Both the position numbers and the translations under genes were made by a program. A stretch of DNA of 64,000 nucleotides from Styela clava. Its lineage: Eukaryota; Chordata; Ascidiacea; Stolidobranchia; Styelidae. The notes beneath the pieces are model-generated. The model was not told where the DNA came from, did not search any database, and saw only the letters and a list, made by a program, of their open reading frames with translations. The stretch spans positions 7,130,001 to 7,194,000 of the forward strand of contig NC_135261.1 in assembly GCF_964204865.1 (NCBI RefSeq), read 5' to 3'. This document shows positions 52,001-62,006 of this stretch, piece by piece. The stretch's first letter is position 1; each line of letters begins with the position of its first letter.

Positions 52001-55000
52001 TCACATTTAATCATATAATATATGCGCCTTATGTATGAATAATGGTTCTAGGATAATTCGCCGCAGGCAATTTCGCCACATAGGAAAAATCGCCGCAAGA
52101 ACATTTTGCTGTGAAATAAGTATTGGCGATAAAAACAGTTAAGATGTTAAGTACCTTTTTATTTAAAAAATATTCGTTATTTAAGAGAATACCCTAACCC
52201 AGTGTTTCCCAACCCGAGTCCGCGGTCTCAAATAGTCCGCGGAGCGCTTGAATGAGTCCGCAACGAGCCAGAAACACAAACACTTTTTTCAAAGTCTTCG
52301 TCCAATTCAATCATCAGCCATGTGACGATTCACGTTAGAATGTACATAAAACATAAAAAGCAAGTTTATTCACATAACATTAATCGAGTTAATAATTGCT
52401 GGATACTGGGTAGGCCTGGGCATATATTCGAATATTCAACTATTTGAATAGCAATTTACTATTCGAAAATTTGGTAACAGGTGACGCGACAGGTCACTTG
52501 CGCGTCGCTTAATCAAACGATTGGATTTCTAAATTGAAAAGCTGCAATACAATATACTGAAAATAAAACGAAGAACACCATAAGTTTTGTTTTATGACGG
52601 TCCGCGACCAATTAAAACGCTTTTTAAGACGTTGCAAATCGCAAAATTTCGGGTGCTACCGTAGTATACGTATCAGGGAATTTTCCTTTAGAATTCTTTG
52701 CTTTACTGCCTCACGCTTTACTGCCTCACATTGGTACGTACAGTACTGGAGCGCCGTAAGTGTTGTGCGAACAGCTCAGATTTGTCGAATTCACAAAAAT
52801 ACGAATCAAAACAAAATATAATCGAACACTTTACCACGCACTTTTGTTTCCACGTATTGTCTTTGATATTCCCTGAGTAGTATTGCTTTTATTTCGTTAA
52901 AAAGATTTTTTGAAATTTATAGCAGATAGTAGGAATTTTCTAACGGCGATAACAAATTCGCAAGATCGCAAAAAATATGTATTAAAACTAAATATAATCG
53001 GGCGATATCTTCTCACATTAACATGTTCGCAGATTGCCGTGGCATTAAAAAGTAATGCTTTCATCTTGTCATGAGTCGACGCAACCGAGAGTAAATAGAA
53101 AGAAGTTTTAAATTCCCTTCGTTGTCATGGACTGAATATTGAGCGACAGAAAAGACCATTTACAGTTTACACCAGGGGTGGCCAACCTTTCACATACCAT
53201 GCGCCACGTTTTAAACATAATGTTTCAGATGCGCCGTAAATCTCTTGTATTCCCACGCCTAATGTCCGCTTCTTGAAATTATATAAATTTATAAACTACA
53301 AAACTACAGCCTTCCTGAAAGTAGGAGAAAAACGCATTCTGTCTTATGAGCATTACGCAATAAAGCTGTTTTTAACAACGAAGAGAAAAAGGTACGATTA
53401 TGAAGTAAAGTTAGGCGTAATATTGTGACAACAGGCCTTTAGTAATAATATCTACTCTACTCTACCCTCGATTCTAATTGGCCTTTGCTAATCAGCTGTT
53501 TGACCTAGCGTCGCGTGATTTTACTCCAGGCTTCTTCGAGATTAGTACTTGCGTCACAGCAAGCGATTTTACGCTTCGCTTTTGTTGACAACCGTCATTT
53601 GAAGTTTAGATGAAAAAGGTGGTATTTAGGGGTCATTTCCAGCATGTTGTGGGTTGATTTATAATAATTTTTTTAGGCTTGGGCAATTCAACTGGTTGTT
53701 CAATGGTTATTGGGAGATATTTGGGAAGTCTGTGCAATAGAAAATTCATGTTTCAAGCTGATAAATGACGATTTTCTATTTTTCCAGAAGTTCTGAACTT
53801 TTTACTTCAGTAGGGAAAAAATAGTAAATTTTACTAACTTTTGCTAAAAGTCTAGAATGAATGTCATAAAGTCCGGCCAAAAGCTAACGACGATAATCGC
53901 CTGTTGTTTCTAATTCCAACAAGCCGTAAGTGGGCGACGTGGAGTAAGGAGAATAGATTTTAGGTACAATCAAAAGTCACCATGTAAATCGCAAAAAAAC
54001 GGCTTGGCGTGGAGAAGCCAAGTGCAATTAACAATTTTGGCATGAAAAGGGTTAAAACTGCAATGCGCCACCTCTAATCATGCAATGCGTCGCGTTTGGC
54101 GCATGCGCCATAGGTTGGCCACCCCTGGTTTACACACTAAAAAGGTCGGCTCCTTTAACAAACGCGTAATTGCGACAAATCTCCGATTTTGAAATTCGTT
54201 AAAATTCTGTTGTGTTTGGTTTTATTACTTCTTTACACAGAGTACGGTTGCAATAAAGGCACGTTGAGTCCGCAAAGGTTTTCGCCAGAAAGAAAAAAGT
54301 CCGCGACCCAAAAAGGTTGGGAAACGATGCCCTAACCCTATAAACCTAACTGTTTTTATCACAAATACTTGTTTTACAGCAAAATGCTCTTGCGGCGATT
54401 TTTCATGCTATCACATATACTTGCTTTACAGAAAAATGCTCTTGAGGTGATTTTTCATGCTATCACAAATACTTGTTTTACAGCAAAATGCTCTTGCGGC
54501 GATTTTTCATGCGGCAAACTTTCCTATGCGGCGAAATTTCCTGCGGCGAATTTTTCGGACACGATGAATAATACCCCAATCTTAGCAATTTATTGACAGT
54601 GCGTCTTATAATAGGCTACGGTGCACCTTATGTGCCATAAAATACAATAAGTATTGCGTATTCATTGAAAACGAGTTACCTCTTCTTTCTTTACAATCAA
54701 ATGACCCATTTGTCCAGCGGGAATTCCTACTCCAAATTCTTCAACTTTAGGAGCTTCATCGTGTTCATGGACGTGAACCTTTATTCCCGCCTCGGGGCGT
54801 CCGTATTCAGGATGCTCAGAGTAATAGTCCTGATATAGAATTTAAAGTTATTTGGGTACTCCCGAAGTATGCGTACCAAGATGGCGGACACCGGAACGTA
54901 GTATGTGTACCAGGTTAGGGTTAGGCTGTAATTTTAGGTACAAATACTACGGGAGTCACTTGGATAGTCCCCGAACTCGTATTAGAACTAAAATAAAGAA

Positions 55001-58000
55001 AATTGGAATAAAATTATGACCTAACTCTGACCTGACCCTAACATACTTCGTTCCGGTGTCCGCCTCTTGGTACGCATACTTCAGGAACACCGTTATTTGT
55101 GCACAACGAAGTATGGAAGTATGAATAACAAGAGTGCGAGGCTCAAATATATGGACACGAAGATCAAATCAAAGAACTACGGGTTTGTAATCTGTTAGAG
55201 TAGACCACCGGTACCACAGTCTCTGAACCGTCACACGGTGCGCAATTTTTAATTCCGATGACGTCATCTCAAACGAATCACATAGAAACCACAGAAATTT
55301 TTGAAATAGTCTTCTAGAAAAATACAAACTTCAACCACTGAAAATGTCAAAGCAATTAGTTCAGCAAAATGAGAAAAGCGATTTTTCACAACAACAAGAA
55401 GAAGAAAATACTTACAAATTCAACCACAAAAATAACATAATAACAAAACGATTCATAGGTCCACTTTGTGTTCAATAAATTGCTTAATTCATTTACCTGC
55501 ATTATGTCTAAGGTTAATAACAATCCATGTCCACTTCCAGGAACGCTTTGTATAATCTTTTTTTTAGACGTAAAAGTGAAGCACCGACCCATGGGTGTAA
55601 TAAATGTTTTGAAATCCTGTAAAGATAATTCAATTACTTTTTAATGTGAAAAATTAGAACTACATTAGTATATTTACTGATTTTTTTACTGGAATGTATA
55701 TACTTAATTTTCCGTGAAACAGTAGTTTTATTAAGGGCAGGGTTGTGCAACCTTTAATACAGGAGGGCCAGATACATTTAACTGGATGAAACCGCGGATC
55801 GGGTATTCAGGTATAGACTTGTAATTACTCACACGTACCAGATTAAACTAAATTAATAAAAACATTTTCGCGGACAGCACAATTTTTTCTTGTGGGCCGC
55901 ATTTGGCCAGCAGGTTTCACACCTCTGATTTAGAGTGTAGAGAGAAAGTAAAAGTAAATTAGAAATTGAGTAATAACATCGATATTATGCAAAATATTTC
56001 TTCCAAAAATAAAAATTCAGATCTTTGCAAATTTTTGGGATCCCTTCTTTTTTTGTGGGCAGGTAAATTTTTCAAACTTTAAACCATCAGTAGAGGTGCG
56101 CGAGACTAGCTCCCAATTCTTTCTCAATGCCTTAATTTGCATCACATTAAAAGAACCCCGACTATCAAGATCTGAGCCTAGAACACTTCGACAAATGTTC
56201 TAGTGAAACTTATTGCAAAATCAAGCACGCCGCGGAACAATTATTCCATGCCGAGAACCGATCGTATTTTTATGTCGCAATCTGTTTCTGAATATAAATA
56301 TTTGTTTATTCATTGTTTGGTCACAATCAATATCAAACAAATTTATTTATCGCCATATTTAAACTGGATGATTGCTCTTTTCTTGTCATTGTCGCAAACT
56401 GCTTGTCTGAGGTCTGCTTGTCTTGTGATTTTGTCGGATGAAAAGTTACAGAAATATATTTGTGTCAGTGTGCAGCAAGACTCTTGAATTACATATTTAA
56501 ACCATCAACCTGAATTTCTACAAATTGTCGTATGTGGGACTTTGAGAACATATAATAGAATATATTATTATTTGTAAATTCATTCATTTGTTTTTGAGGA
56601 TCTCTAGCAAAATCATACGAGTGACAGTTCTAAACTTCACTGTTTTTTGCTATTTCCTGGCCGAAAAGAAACGATAAATAAATCTATTTTGTTAAAAAGA
56701 ATGTTCGTAACAGAAAATTATCATAATAACAAACCTTATAAGTACATGGTTTTTGCGTAAACATGCATTTTGAAATCGTCTTATCGTTCAATGGCCATCC
56801 TCTATTCTCGACTTCTTTGCTCAGAAGTGGAACGTGACTCAGATCCTTGTAATATTCCCGAATTGCATGCTCCCATACTACGTCATCATCTAATCGTTTC
56901 AAGGGAGAAGCGGTTCTAATCAAACCATCAACGGCGGCTAATTCAGCACGGTCAGTTATGTTGAAAAACCTTTGAAAAGTATTTATATAGTTTTTGTTTT
57001 TTTACTTTTGTCAGATGAATTCTTTTAATACTTAGCGTTAATTTCTAAGTGATTCAAAACCAGAATAAATCTGGCGCTCCAGAAGTATGTGTACCAATAT
57101 GCAGGTAACTAATTTTGTTCGCCTATTTTACATCAAGTTGTGTAAAGGGACTGAGACCTATGTGTAGGGGGTATATTCACTTGGCTAACAAGGCAGTCGC
57201 CGAACTCGTTTTTGTTCGCCTACATTACATCAAGTTGTATGAAGGGACTGAAAGAGCAGGGAGTATATATTCACTTGGCTAACAGACAGTCCCCGAACGT
57301 GTAATAGAATTAAAATAAGGAAAATCGGGATAAAATTATGGGCTAACCCTAACCTGCTACACATACTACGGGTTTACCAAAAATCTGGTATCTGAAAAAT
57401 ATATAATATTTAATGTGTTTCTACGGGACTAACTACTTATCCTTTTTCTATTCTTTTGTGTCGATGGGTCCGTGTGTATATAATGCAAGGATGCAAAAGC
57501 AAGAATGAAGATAACTATCCTAAGTGATTCCAGAGTCTTGCTGCACACTAACACAAACATATTTCTGTAACGTTTCGTCTGTCCAGTACTGTTAGATTTC
57601 CTCAGAGATACATCAATCAACTATTGTATCTCTACGGAAATCTGACCAGCGTCAGACGAAACATTGCAAATATATATCTGTGTTATTTTACAGCAAGACT
57701 CTTGAATCACTTTATAAAATATTTAGTTTTTTCGTTCAAGTGTCATTTTGTCCAGAACCCAATTTTAAACAAAAGTTTCGTCATAAAAAAATTCACAGAC
57801 CTGTTATAATTACAAATTGAAACTGCAGGGAAATCGATGTACGAATCGAATTCCTCGTGCAGTTCGGTATCGGTCGCAAACAATGTATATTCTTGAACAC
57901 TGATAATTAACTGCCAACACATTCCTCCAAAAAGTCCAATGATGACAAGCAGCCAAATGAGTCTATAAACAAGAGAGCAATGCTCAAACTTATGACTACA

Positions 58001-58470
58001 AAGATCGTATAAAAACGTTTCCATTTGTCATATATAAAAGTATTCTCATAAATTAAGATAAAACTGAGAAAGTTTGGGAGGGAACGTCGCTCAATAGGAC
58101 CCAGAAAAAAATCAGGATCAACTAAGCTAATTCAACCATTTTCAAGTACTGAAAATTCAAAATGAATTTTTTAAAATAACAATTATAACGACCCAAACAA
58201 CAATGCAGCAAAACGACGCATATGTACACTTCGTCTCCAATAAAAAGCTAGTACGACAGGCCCGCCACAAATAAAAAGTAAATCATCTCGCTGTTTATCA
58301 ATATCCCTTATTAAAAAAGCCCTGAGTGGAAGACCAATCTCCGAATGGTTGCACCATTCTATACCTTCCAATGATTGGTCGTCCTGCCTCCGTAACTTGA
58401 TCCAGTCCATGACAGGTTGTTCGATTAAAGAAAGCAACCGTGATATCCCAAGCGGTGCGACGTTTATCAT
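46081..58470 (-). CDS. DEG/ENaC family sodium channel
   Basis: An amiloride-sensitive-type cation channel subunit with two membrane helices and a large Cys-rich extracellular loop; such channels are trimers gated by acid, peptides, force or other cues. Eleven exons join in phase: 58470-58292, 57962-57801, 56969-56735, 55616-55497, 54829-54680, 51184-51084, 50518-50406, 50146-49970, 48868-48698, 46825-46668 and 46212-46081 (TAA), giving 565 residues. TM1 is about 61-80 ([17 protein letters not shown]); [10 protein letters not shown] follows at about 104-113; KPWGICNP and [20 protein letters not shown] lie in the Cys-rich domain; TM2 is about 473-497, with the selectivity motif G481-I-S483. The N-terminal 'HG' gating motif appears as I45-G46, placed 17 residues before W63, the spacing I recall for ASIC1. 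The first join needs a GC splice donor; the other introns are GT-AG. The C-terminal tail has an acidic/Ser run and [12 protein letters not shown]. Subfamily (ASIC, ENaC or other) is not resolved. A possible AATAAA signal is at 45624-45629 on this strand. Confidence 0.95.
46292..46500. repeat. Fragment of hAT-like family H
   Basis: The left-end-like sequence (cagtggtttcagcctggttt, then ttccgccaagggttc) resembles 30995-31309. The right limit is uncertain. Confidence 0.45.
46891..47075. repeat. Fragment of repeat family Z
   Basis: 'cgtattttacggaccacatt' with 'cttataagacgcac'-like sequence downstream. Related sequence in inverted order is at about 54595-54648. Confidence 0.55.
47514..48610. mobile_element. 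Non-autonomous hAT element, family I, in a channel-gene intron
   Basis: The left end CAGTGGTGGTTTTTTGCGAC and the right end GGGTCGCGACCCACCACTG are inverted at their tips. The 8-bp duplication ATCTAGAT is exact (47506-47513 and 48611-48618). The 1.1-kb interior has only short frames (for example 47827-48180) with no recognisable transposase. It lies between exons 48868-48698 and 46825-46668. Confidence 0.92.
49045..49300 (-). repeat. R repeat copy, sense to the channel gene
   Basis: 'gttgcttttctattcaaata', 'ctggccaatggctttgaaaa' and 'ccagaaggctatgaa' are the reverse complement of the R core and flank. It is the only intronic R copy seen in this orientation. Confidence 0.65.
51504..51754. mobile_element. 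TIR element, family D
   Basis: Left end CAGGGGTTTTCAAAGTGGGG; right end region 'agtttaaggaacactactc'. No target duplication is recognisable (atctgtat against ctctaaac), so the limits are approximate. It is related to the degraded copy at 18546-18813. Confidence 0.6.
52200..54329. mobile_element. Non-autonomous hAT-type element, family A copy 2
   Basis: The left end CAGTGTTTCCCAACC and the right end GGTTGGGAAACGATG are inverted, with an exact 8-bp duplication CCCTAACC at 52192-52199 and 54330-54337. The interior matches the copy at 1211-2589 in blocks, including 'cattggtacgtacagtactg', and is itself interrupted at 53173-54127. Confidence 0.93.
53173..54127. mobile_element. hAT element, family J, nested in family A copy 2
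   Basis: The left end CAGGGGTGGCCAACC and the right end GGTTGGCCACCCCTG are perfect 15-bp inverted repeats. The exact 8-bp duplication GTTTACAC flanks it at 53165-53172 and 54128-54135. The matching position in copy 1 (about 2391-2410) lacks the insert. The perfect ends suggest it is the youngest layer. Confidence 0.95.
54595..54648. repeat. Fragment of repeat family Z, right of the nest
   Basis: 'gcgtcttataataggctacg' then 'ccttatgtgccataaaatac' resembles the reverse of 46891-47075. A short 'gcgccttatg' piece at about 52024 may be its other side, which would make this an outermost fourth layer. Confidence 0.45.
54858..55089. repeat. Repeat family U, copy 4, with about 45-bp inverted ends
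   Basis: The left end (gaagtatgcgtaccaagatg, then gcggacaccggaacgtag) and the right end are inverted copies with few mismatches. The interior matches other U copies (ccccgaactcgtattagaac, aattggaataaaattatgac). It lies between channel exons 55616-55497 and 54829-54680. Confidence 0.8.
55129..55478 (+). repeat. R repeat, longest copy
   Basis: Head 'aacaagagtgcgaggctcaa', 'tatggacacgaagatcaaat', core 'caaccactgaaaatgtcaaa' and 'gagaaaagcgatttttcaca', then 'aacaacaagaagaag' and tail 'cataggtccactttgtgttc'. It ends about 19 bases before the splice donor of the exon 55616-55497, antisense to the channel gene. Confidence 0.78.
55738..55927. mobile_element. hAT-type element, family E copy 2 (short)
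   Basis: Left end CAGGGTTGTGCAACC, then 'aatacaggagggccagatac' as in 18822-19160; right end AGGTTTCACACCTCTG. Flanks ATTAAGGG and ATTTAGAG match at 6/8. It is 190 bp, apparently an internally deleted copy. Confidence 0.75.
56431..56490 (+). repeat. Repeat family V, copy 1
   Basis: 'agttacagaaatatatttgt' and 'gtgcagcaagactcttgaat' match V copies at 57533-57600 (minus), 57636-57708 (plus) and about 37310-37370 (minus). Confidence 0.7.
57074..57372 (+). repeat. Repeat family U, copy 5, with internal duplication
   Basis: U blocks in order, but the 'ttttgttcgcctattttaca' to 'tattcacttggctaaca' section occurs twice (about 57113-57190 and 57206-57283). Confidence 0.8.
57533..57708. repeat. Inverted pair of V repeats
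   Basis: The arms 57533-57600 and 57636-57708 are reverse complements of each other with scattered mismatches (gagtcttgctgcacactaac against the complement of tgttattttacagcaagact). The RNA could form a roughly 60-bp imperfect hairpin inside a channel-gene intron. Confidence 0.7.
57965..58241 (+). repeat. R repeat filling most of the first channel intron
   Basis: Head 'aacaagagagcaatgctcaa' begins about five bases from the exon 57962-57801, and the tail 'catatgtacacttcgtctcc' then 'aataaaaag' ends near 58241. The intron itself is 57963-58291. Read antisense, the head supplies the pyrimidine tract (gctctcttgttt) directly before the acceptor AG. Confidence 0.75.
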
Positions 58471-61400
58471 TCATTATAATTAGCTGAGTTTGTATAATCT
58501 AGAACTGCATTTATGCTGAGTGGTACACAAAATTTAAACAAAAGCAGACATTTAATTTTCTATCTATGTGAGAACTTGATTGACTGTGCATGCGAAGAGA
58601 TGTTCCCACAGTTTAGATATCCGTATGAAAATTGGATCGTTCACGCGAGTTTATGCACCACCCATTTGCAGGGTAAGTTAGGCTAGTAAACCGGATCTCG
58701 GCTATCAATACTGACACTAACAATTAGGATTAATCGAAGTTAGTTCACATTATAAACACTGTATTGCTTGCTGAAGGTTTAACTCGCCATGCGGCACCAA
58801 ATCGACATACTGAACTAATTTCGTGTCTCAAACTGGTCTTTTACATGCACATCATTGCAAATTAAGTCTCGCTACCACAACCATCTCCAATAGTGACGTG
58901 TCATTTACTGAGTGGTACCTCCTTGAATAATAATGAAATAAACGCTGTCTCCTTAACCAGACAATATGGGACCAGATTAAATATACTTTAATATGAATGT
59001 TTAATGTTATAGATTTGCAATTCTTGCGCAAACATATTAGCTCTAATTCAGCGATGGGATTCAGGAGGGTTCGTACGAGTTAGAGCAAACTTAGAATAAC
59101 GTGATGATCCGAGAACTCGGTCTATTTTAGAGCTATGTGTTCAGGCTTCAAAGGAAGCAAAACCGTTGTTGATGAACAAGAGAACCCGTTCTAGAATTTT
59201 AAATTTCTGGTTTAAGCCCATTTCTATTCTTTCAACTGATGTTAACGTTGGTGATAAATAATTAACTTTGTTTTTGTATTTTATTTCTTCAAAGAATAAT
59301 CTTTAGTTCATTATTCGGAGAAGATGGATGAATACAATTTAATCGCTTTTAGTTGAATGTTTTAAAAATGTATCTATTTTATTTTTATTATATGTAATCT
59401 ATGAAAGGAATAATGATAAATACGGTATGTGCTGTTGTCCAGTCTTATTGGAATTATTTACTGACCGGAAAATATAAAAAAATGCGAAATATGTAAAAGT
59501 TTTATTTTAGTAATAGGTACAGATATATATGGAAAAGAAAACTTAAATCCTATGCATTTGTAATAAATTATTTAAATACCTAATTCTACGCGTGGACCGA
59601 AATTTCACGTATGCATCGCGTGTTCAATCGTAGGTTATTCTAGGCCACTTTTGACTTTGTTTTCCTTTACCGTGCATCAAATTACAATAATAATCACGTA
59701 TTCTATGTGATTGCTACACACTAACATTTTTGCATCATGTAGTAAACTATTAAGAATACATGATAGCAATGCACTCAAATTTCATATACTAGTCTTCCTA
59801 TATTTATTGTGAAAGTGTTCCCATGACGTAATATAAAACATATAATAAAAATATTGAGTGAAATATCGGCTACAGATTGATCGGAGAAACTTTGAAAAAT
59901 AATAAAAACAATGAATAAAAGCAATAAATAGCTGTTTACGACTTCCGTCATTTTTAAGCAATTTAAACAATTTCTTGCATCATAACAACAAGCCAGGAAA
60001 ATTAGCCCAAATGATCCATATCTACATTTTCTGCCCAATAATTTTGGGTGCGAGATGTTCAAATTTAAACGGCCACAAAGGGCCATTGTTGCATCCCCCT
60101 CCCCCCCCCCCCCCGTGTTTTTTCTTTAATTTAAGTTCAAAAGACGAGGTGGTTATATGGCCTAAATCGCCATCCGAATGGTTTTCTTCGTAGATGTCGT
60201 GTTGGAATACAGACAGTGGGTAGACTGAATGAACAACAAATACACTCAGTTATTTCTCGCTCTCATACAGAATATAATTGGTGAAAAAGAAAGTAAAATA
60301 ATTCTTTTACAATGAAAAATTGCTGGTAATGCCTCTTTAATTTTTTTCTCCATTATTTTGAATAATTCAGTTTTTTCACCATTCGATTAATTTAATAATT
60401 TAAGATATTAATTCTCCGCATATATTGCGGAATTTCTCTTGGTAAAAAATAAAGTTATAAACATAACGTAGTTCTAAAGTTCATGCATCACAACGTGTAT
60501 ATATACATAATTGTAAAAATACTTAATGATACTCATATTGGAAACAAACGAAAATTAAAACTAGCAAAAATACCGAAATTTTTACCGCTATTAAATAATC
60601 TGTGTTATCAAACTAGAAAGTATATTTGAAAGCGCAGTTGTTTACCGTTTCAAAATTTTGATAATAATTGGATCACACATACTTTCTGTCTTGAAGGCGC
60701 TATTCATCATTAGCCACACATCGTATTATGTAAATGAAATTCTGGTGCGTGATTGCATTTCAACAAACAGTAATCATGGAGAGTCAGATGTTTTAATAGT
60801 AAAGTCGGTCGATTTGTAATTAAGCGTCACAATAAGAAGAAATATACTCAAACATATGCTACAGACTATAAAGTTTTATTTCTCAAAAGCCGGTATTAAA
60901 TCGATTTTTCGTTTCAGCAAATTGCGATGCCAGATACTAGGTATGAACATGCATAATTCGCACATTACAAACACCATTCAACTCTAGAACGCGTTTGAAA
61001 TGCGCTCATGGTCAATAAAATCTAAAAATGGATTTTATTGACTGGTTGGTAGGTGGGAAGGCAACAAATCAGCACTTAGAATAAAGTCAGAGTGAAATTA
61101 TTTGTATGAAGTCAAGACTATCCGACAGAGCAAATGCGTGAGGTGTAGTCAAGAGGCAAATACAGCTAGTCGTCTTGCCATAGAAACCGTCCACAGTGAG
61201 TTACCAGTGCAACAACGCTAGACTGAATTTAATTACGTAGTATAAAAATAGCAATGTAATGATACGATAAATTTTGTGCACGAAATACCTAAAAATAATA
61301 TTTTTATATAGGTGTTGTCGCGTTTTCGGTCGAGAAAGCATTCTAAGCTGATAGTCTCTGATTAGGATGATGCTACGCTGAAATGCACAGCAAATTAGAC

Positions 61401-62006
61401 ATCAGGATTTTTTTCCAAGTACTCAGTTTGGGTCACGACAAAGTGAAACATTTGCGACTTCTGTGACGTTAAATTATAAATTTCCGCGCTAGACTATAAG
61501 TAGTCTGTACTAATTTTGGGGGGTTACATTCACAGAAGTATAATATATCTTGCTAACAATGTGCTGGGTAATTTGAAAAGTTATTTGCTTACTTTGAATC
61601 ACGAAATAATAGATATGAACAACACTTATAACTCATATAACGATATTCGTTAGCAGTCGGTTCCGGCTGACAATTTTTTGATTAACTGGGGTACCGGCCT
61701 CACATCTGTTTCCCAAATTGTGACATCCTTATTCGTCATGTGCTTTATCTTTGATTGCGATGAATGAATAGATTGATACGCACCCATTCGCCCCGCTAGC
61801 CAACAGTTAGGAGAGTTGTAATGGAATTTTCGTTCATTTTTTATTTTGTGTTATCCGCTTAGAATTGATTCGGTCTGAAATGCCGTGAGTGATTGAGCGA
61901 AGTAAATTTGAGTTCTTACTGTCGGTTATCTTTCAAGAAAAACATGTTTCATATACATTTCCAGTTTTAGTTTTTCCTAACTGGATAAGTGCTTTCGAAG
62001 ATCGCT
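58471..62006. other. Intergenic region between the head-to-head channel and elongase genes
   Basis: AT-rich, with no recognisable coding exon. A C-run is at about 60097-60114. The frame at 59775-60086 (minus) has no recognisable domain. Promoters of both flanking genes should lie here, but I see no site I can name with support. Confidence 0.4.

Larger units (their letters stand above)
52044..54563. mobile_element. MITE with about 110-bp inverted ends, containing two nested elements
   Basis: The left end (gataattcgccgcaggcaat, then gccacataggaaaaatcgcc) is the reverse complement of the right end (cggcgatttttcatgcgg, then gcggcgaaatttcctgcggc). The 9-bp direct repeat ATGAATAAT flanks it exactly at 52035-52043 and 54564-54572. 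The right arm carries a roughly 58-bp tandem unit repeated about 2.6 times (54370-54515). It is interrupted by the hAT element at 52200-54329. Confidence 0.82.

Noticed and set aside
52594..52880. Frames in the family A element that match frames at 1852-2079
   Set aside because: Similarity reflects the shared transposon DNA; the frames are short and show no transposase motif.
57963..58024. [17 protein letters not shown] as the true N-terminus of the channel
   Set aside because: These codons are read from the antisense head of an R repeat, and the family-conserved part begins exactly after the acceptor at 57963.
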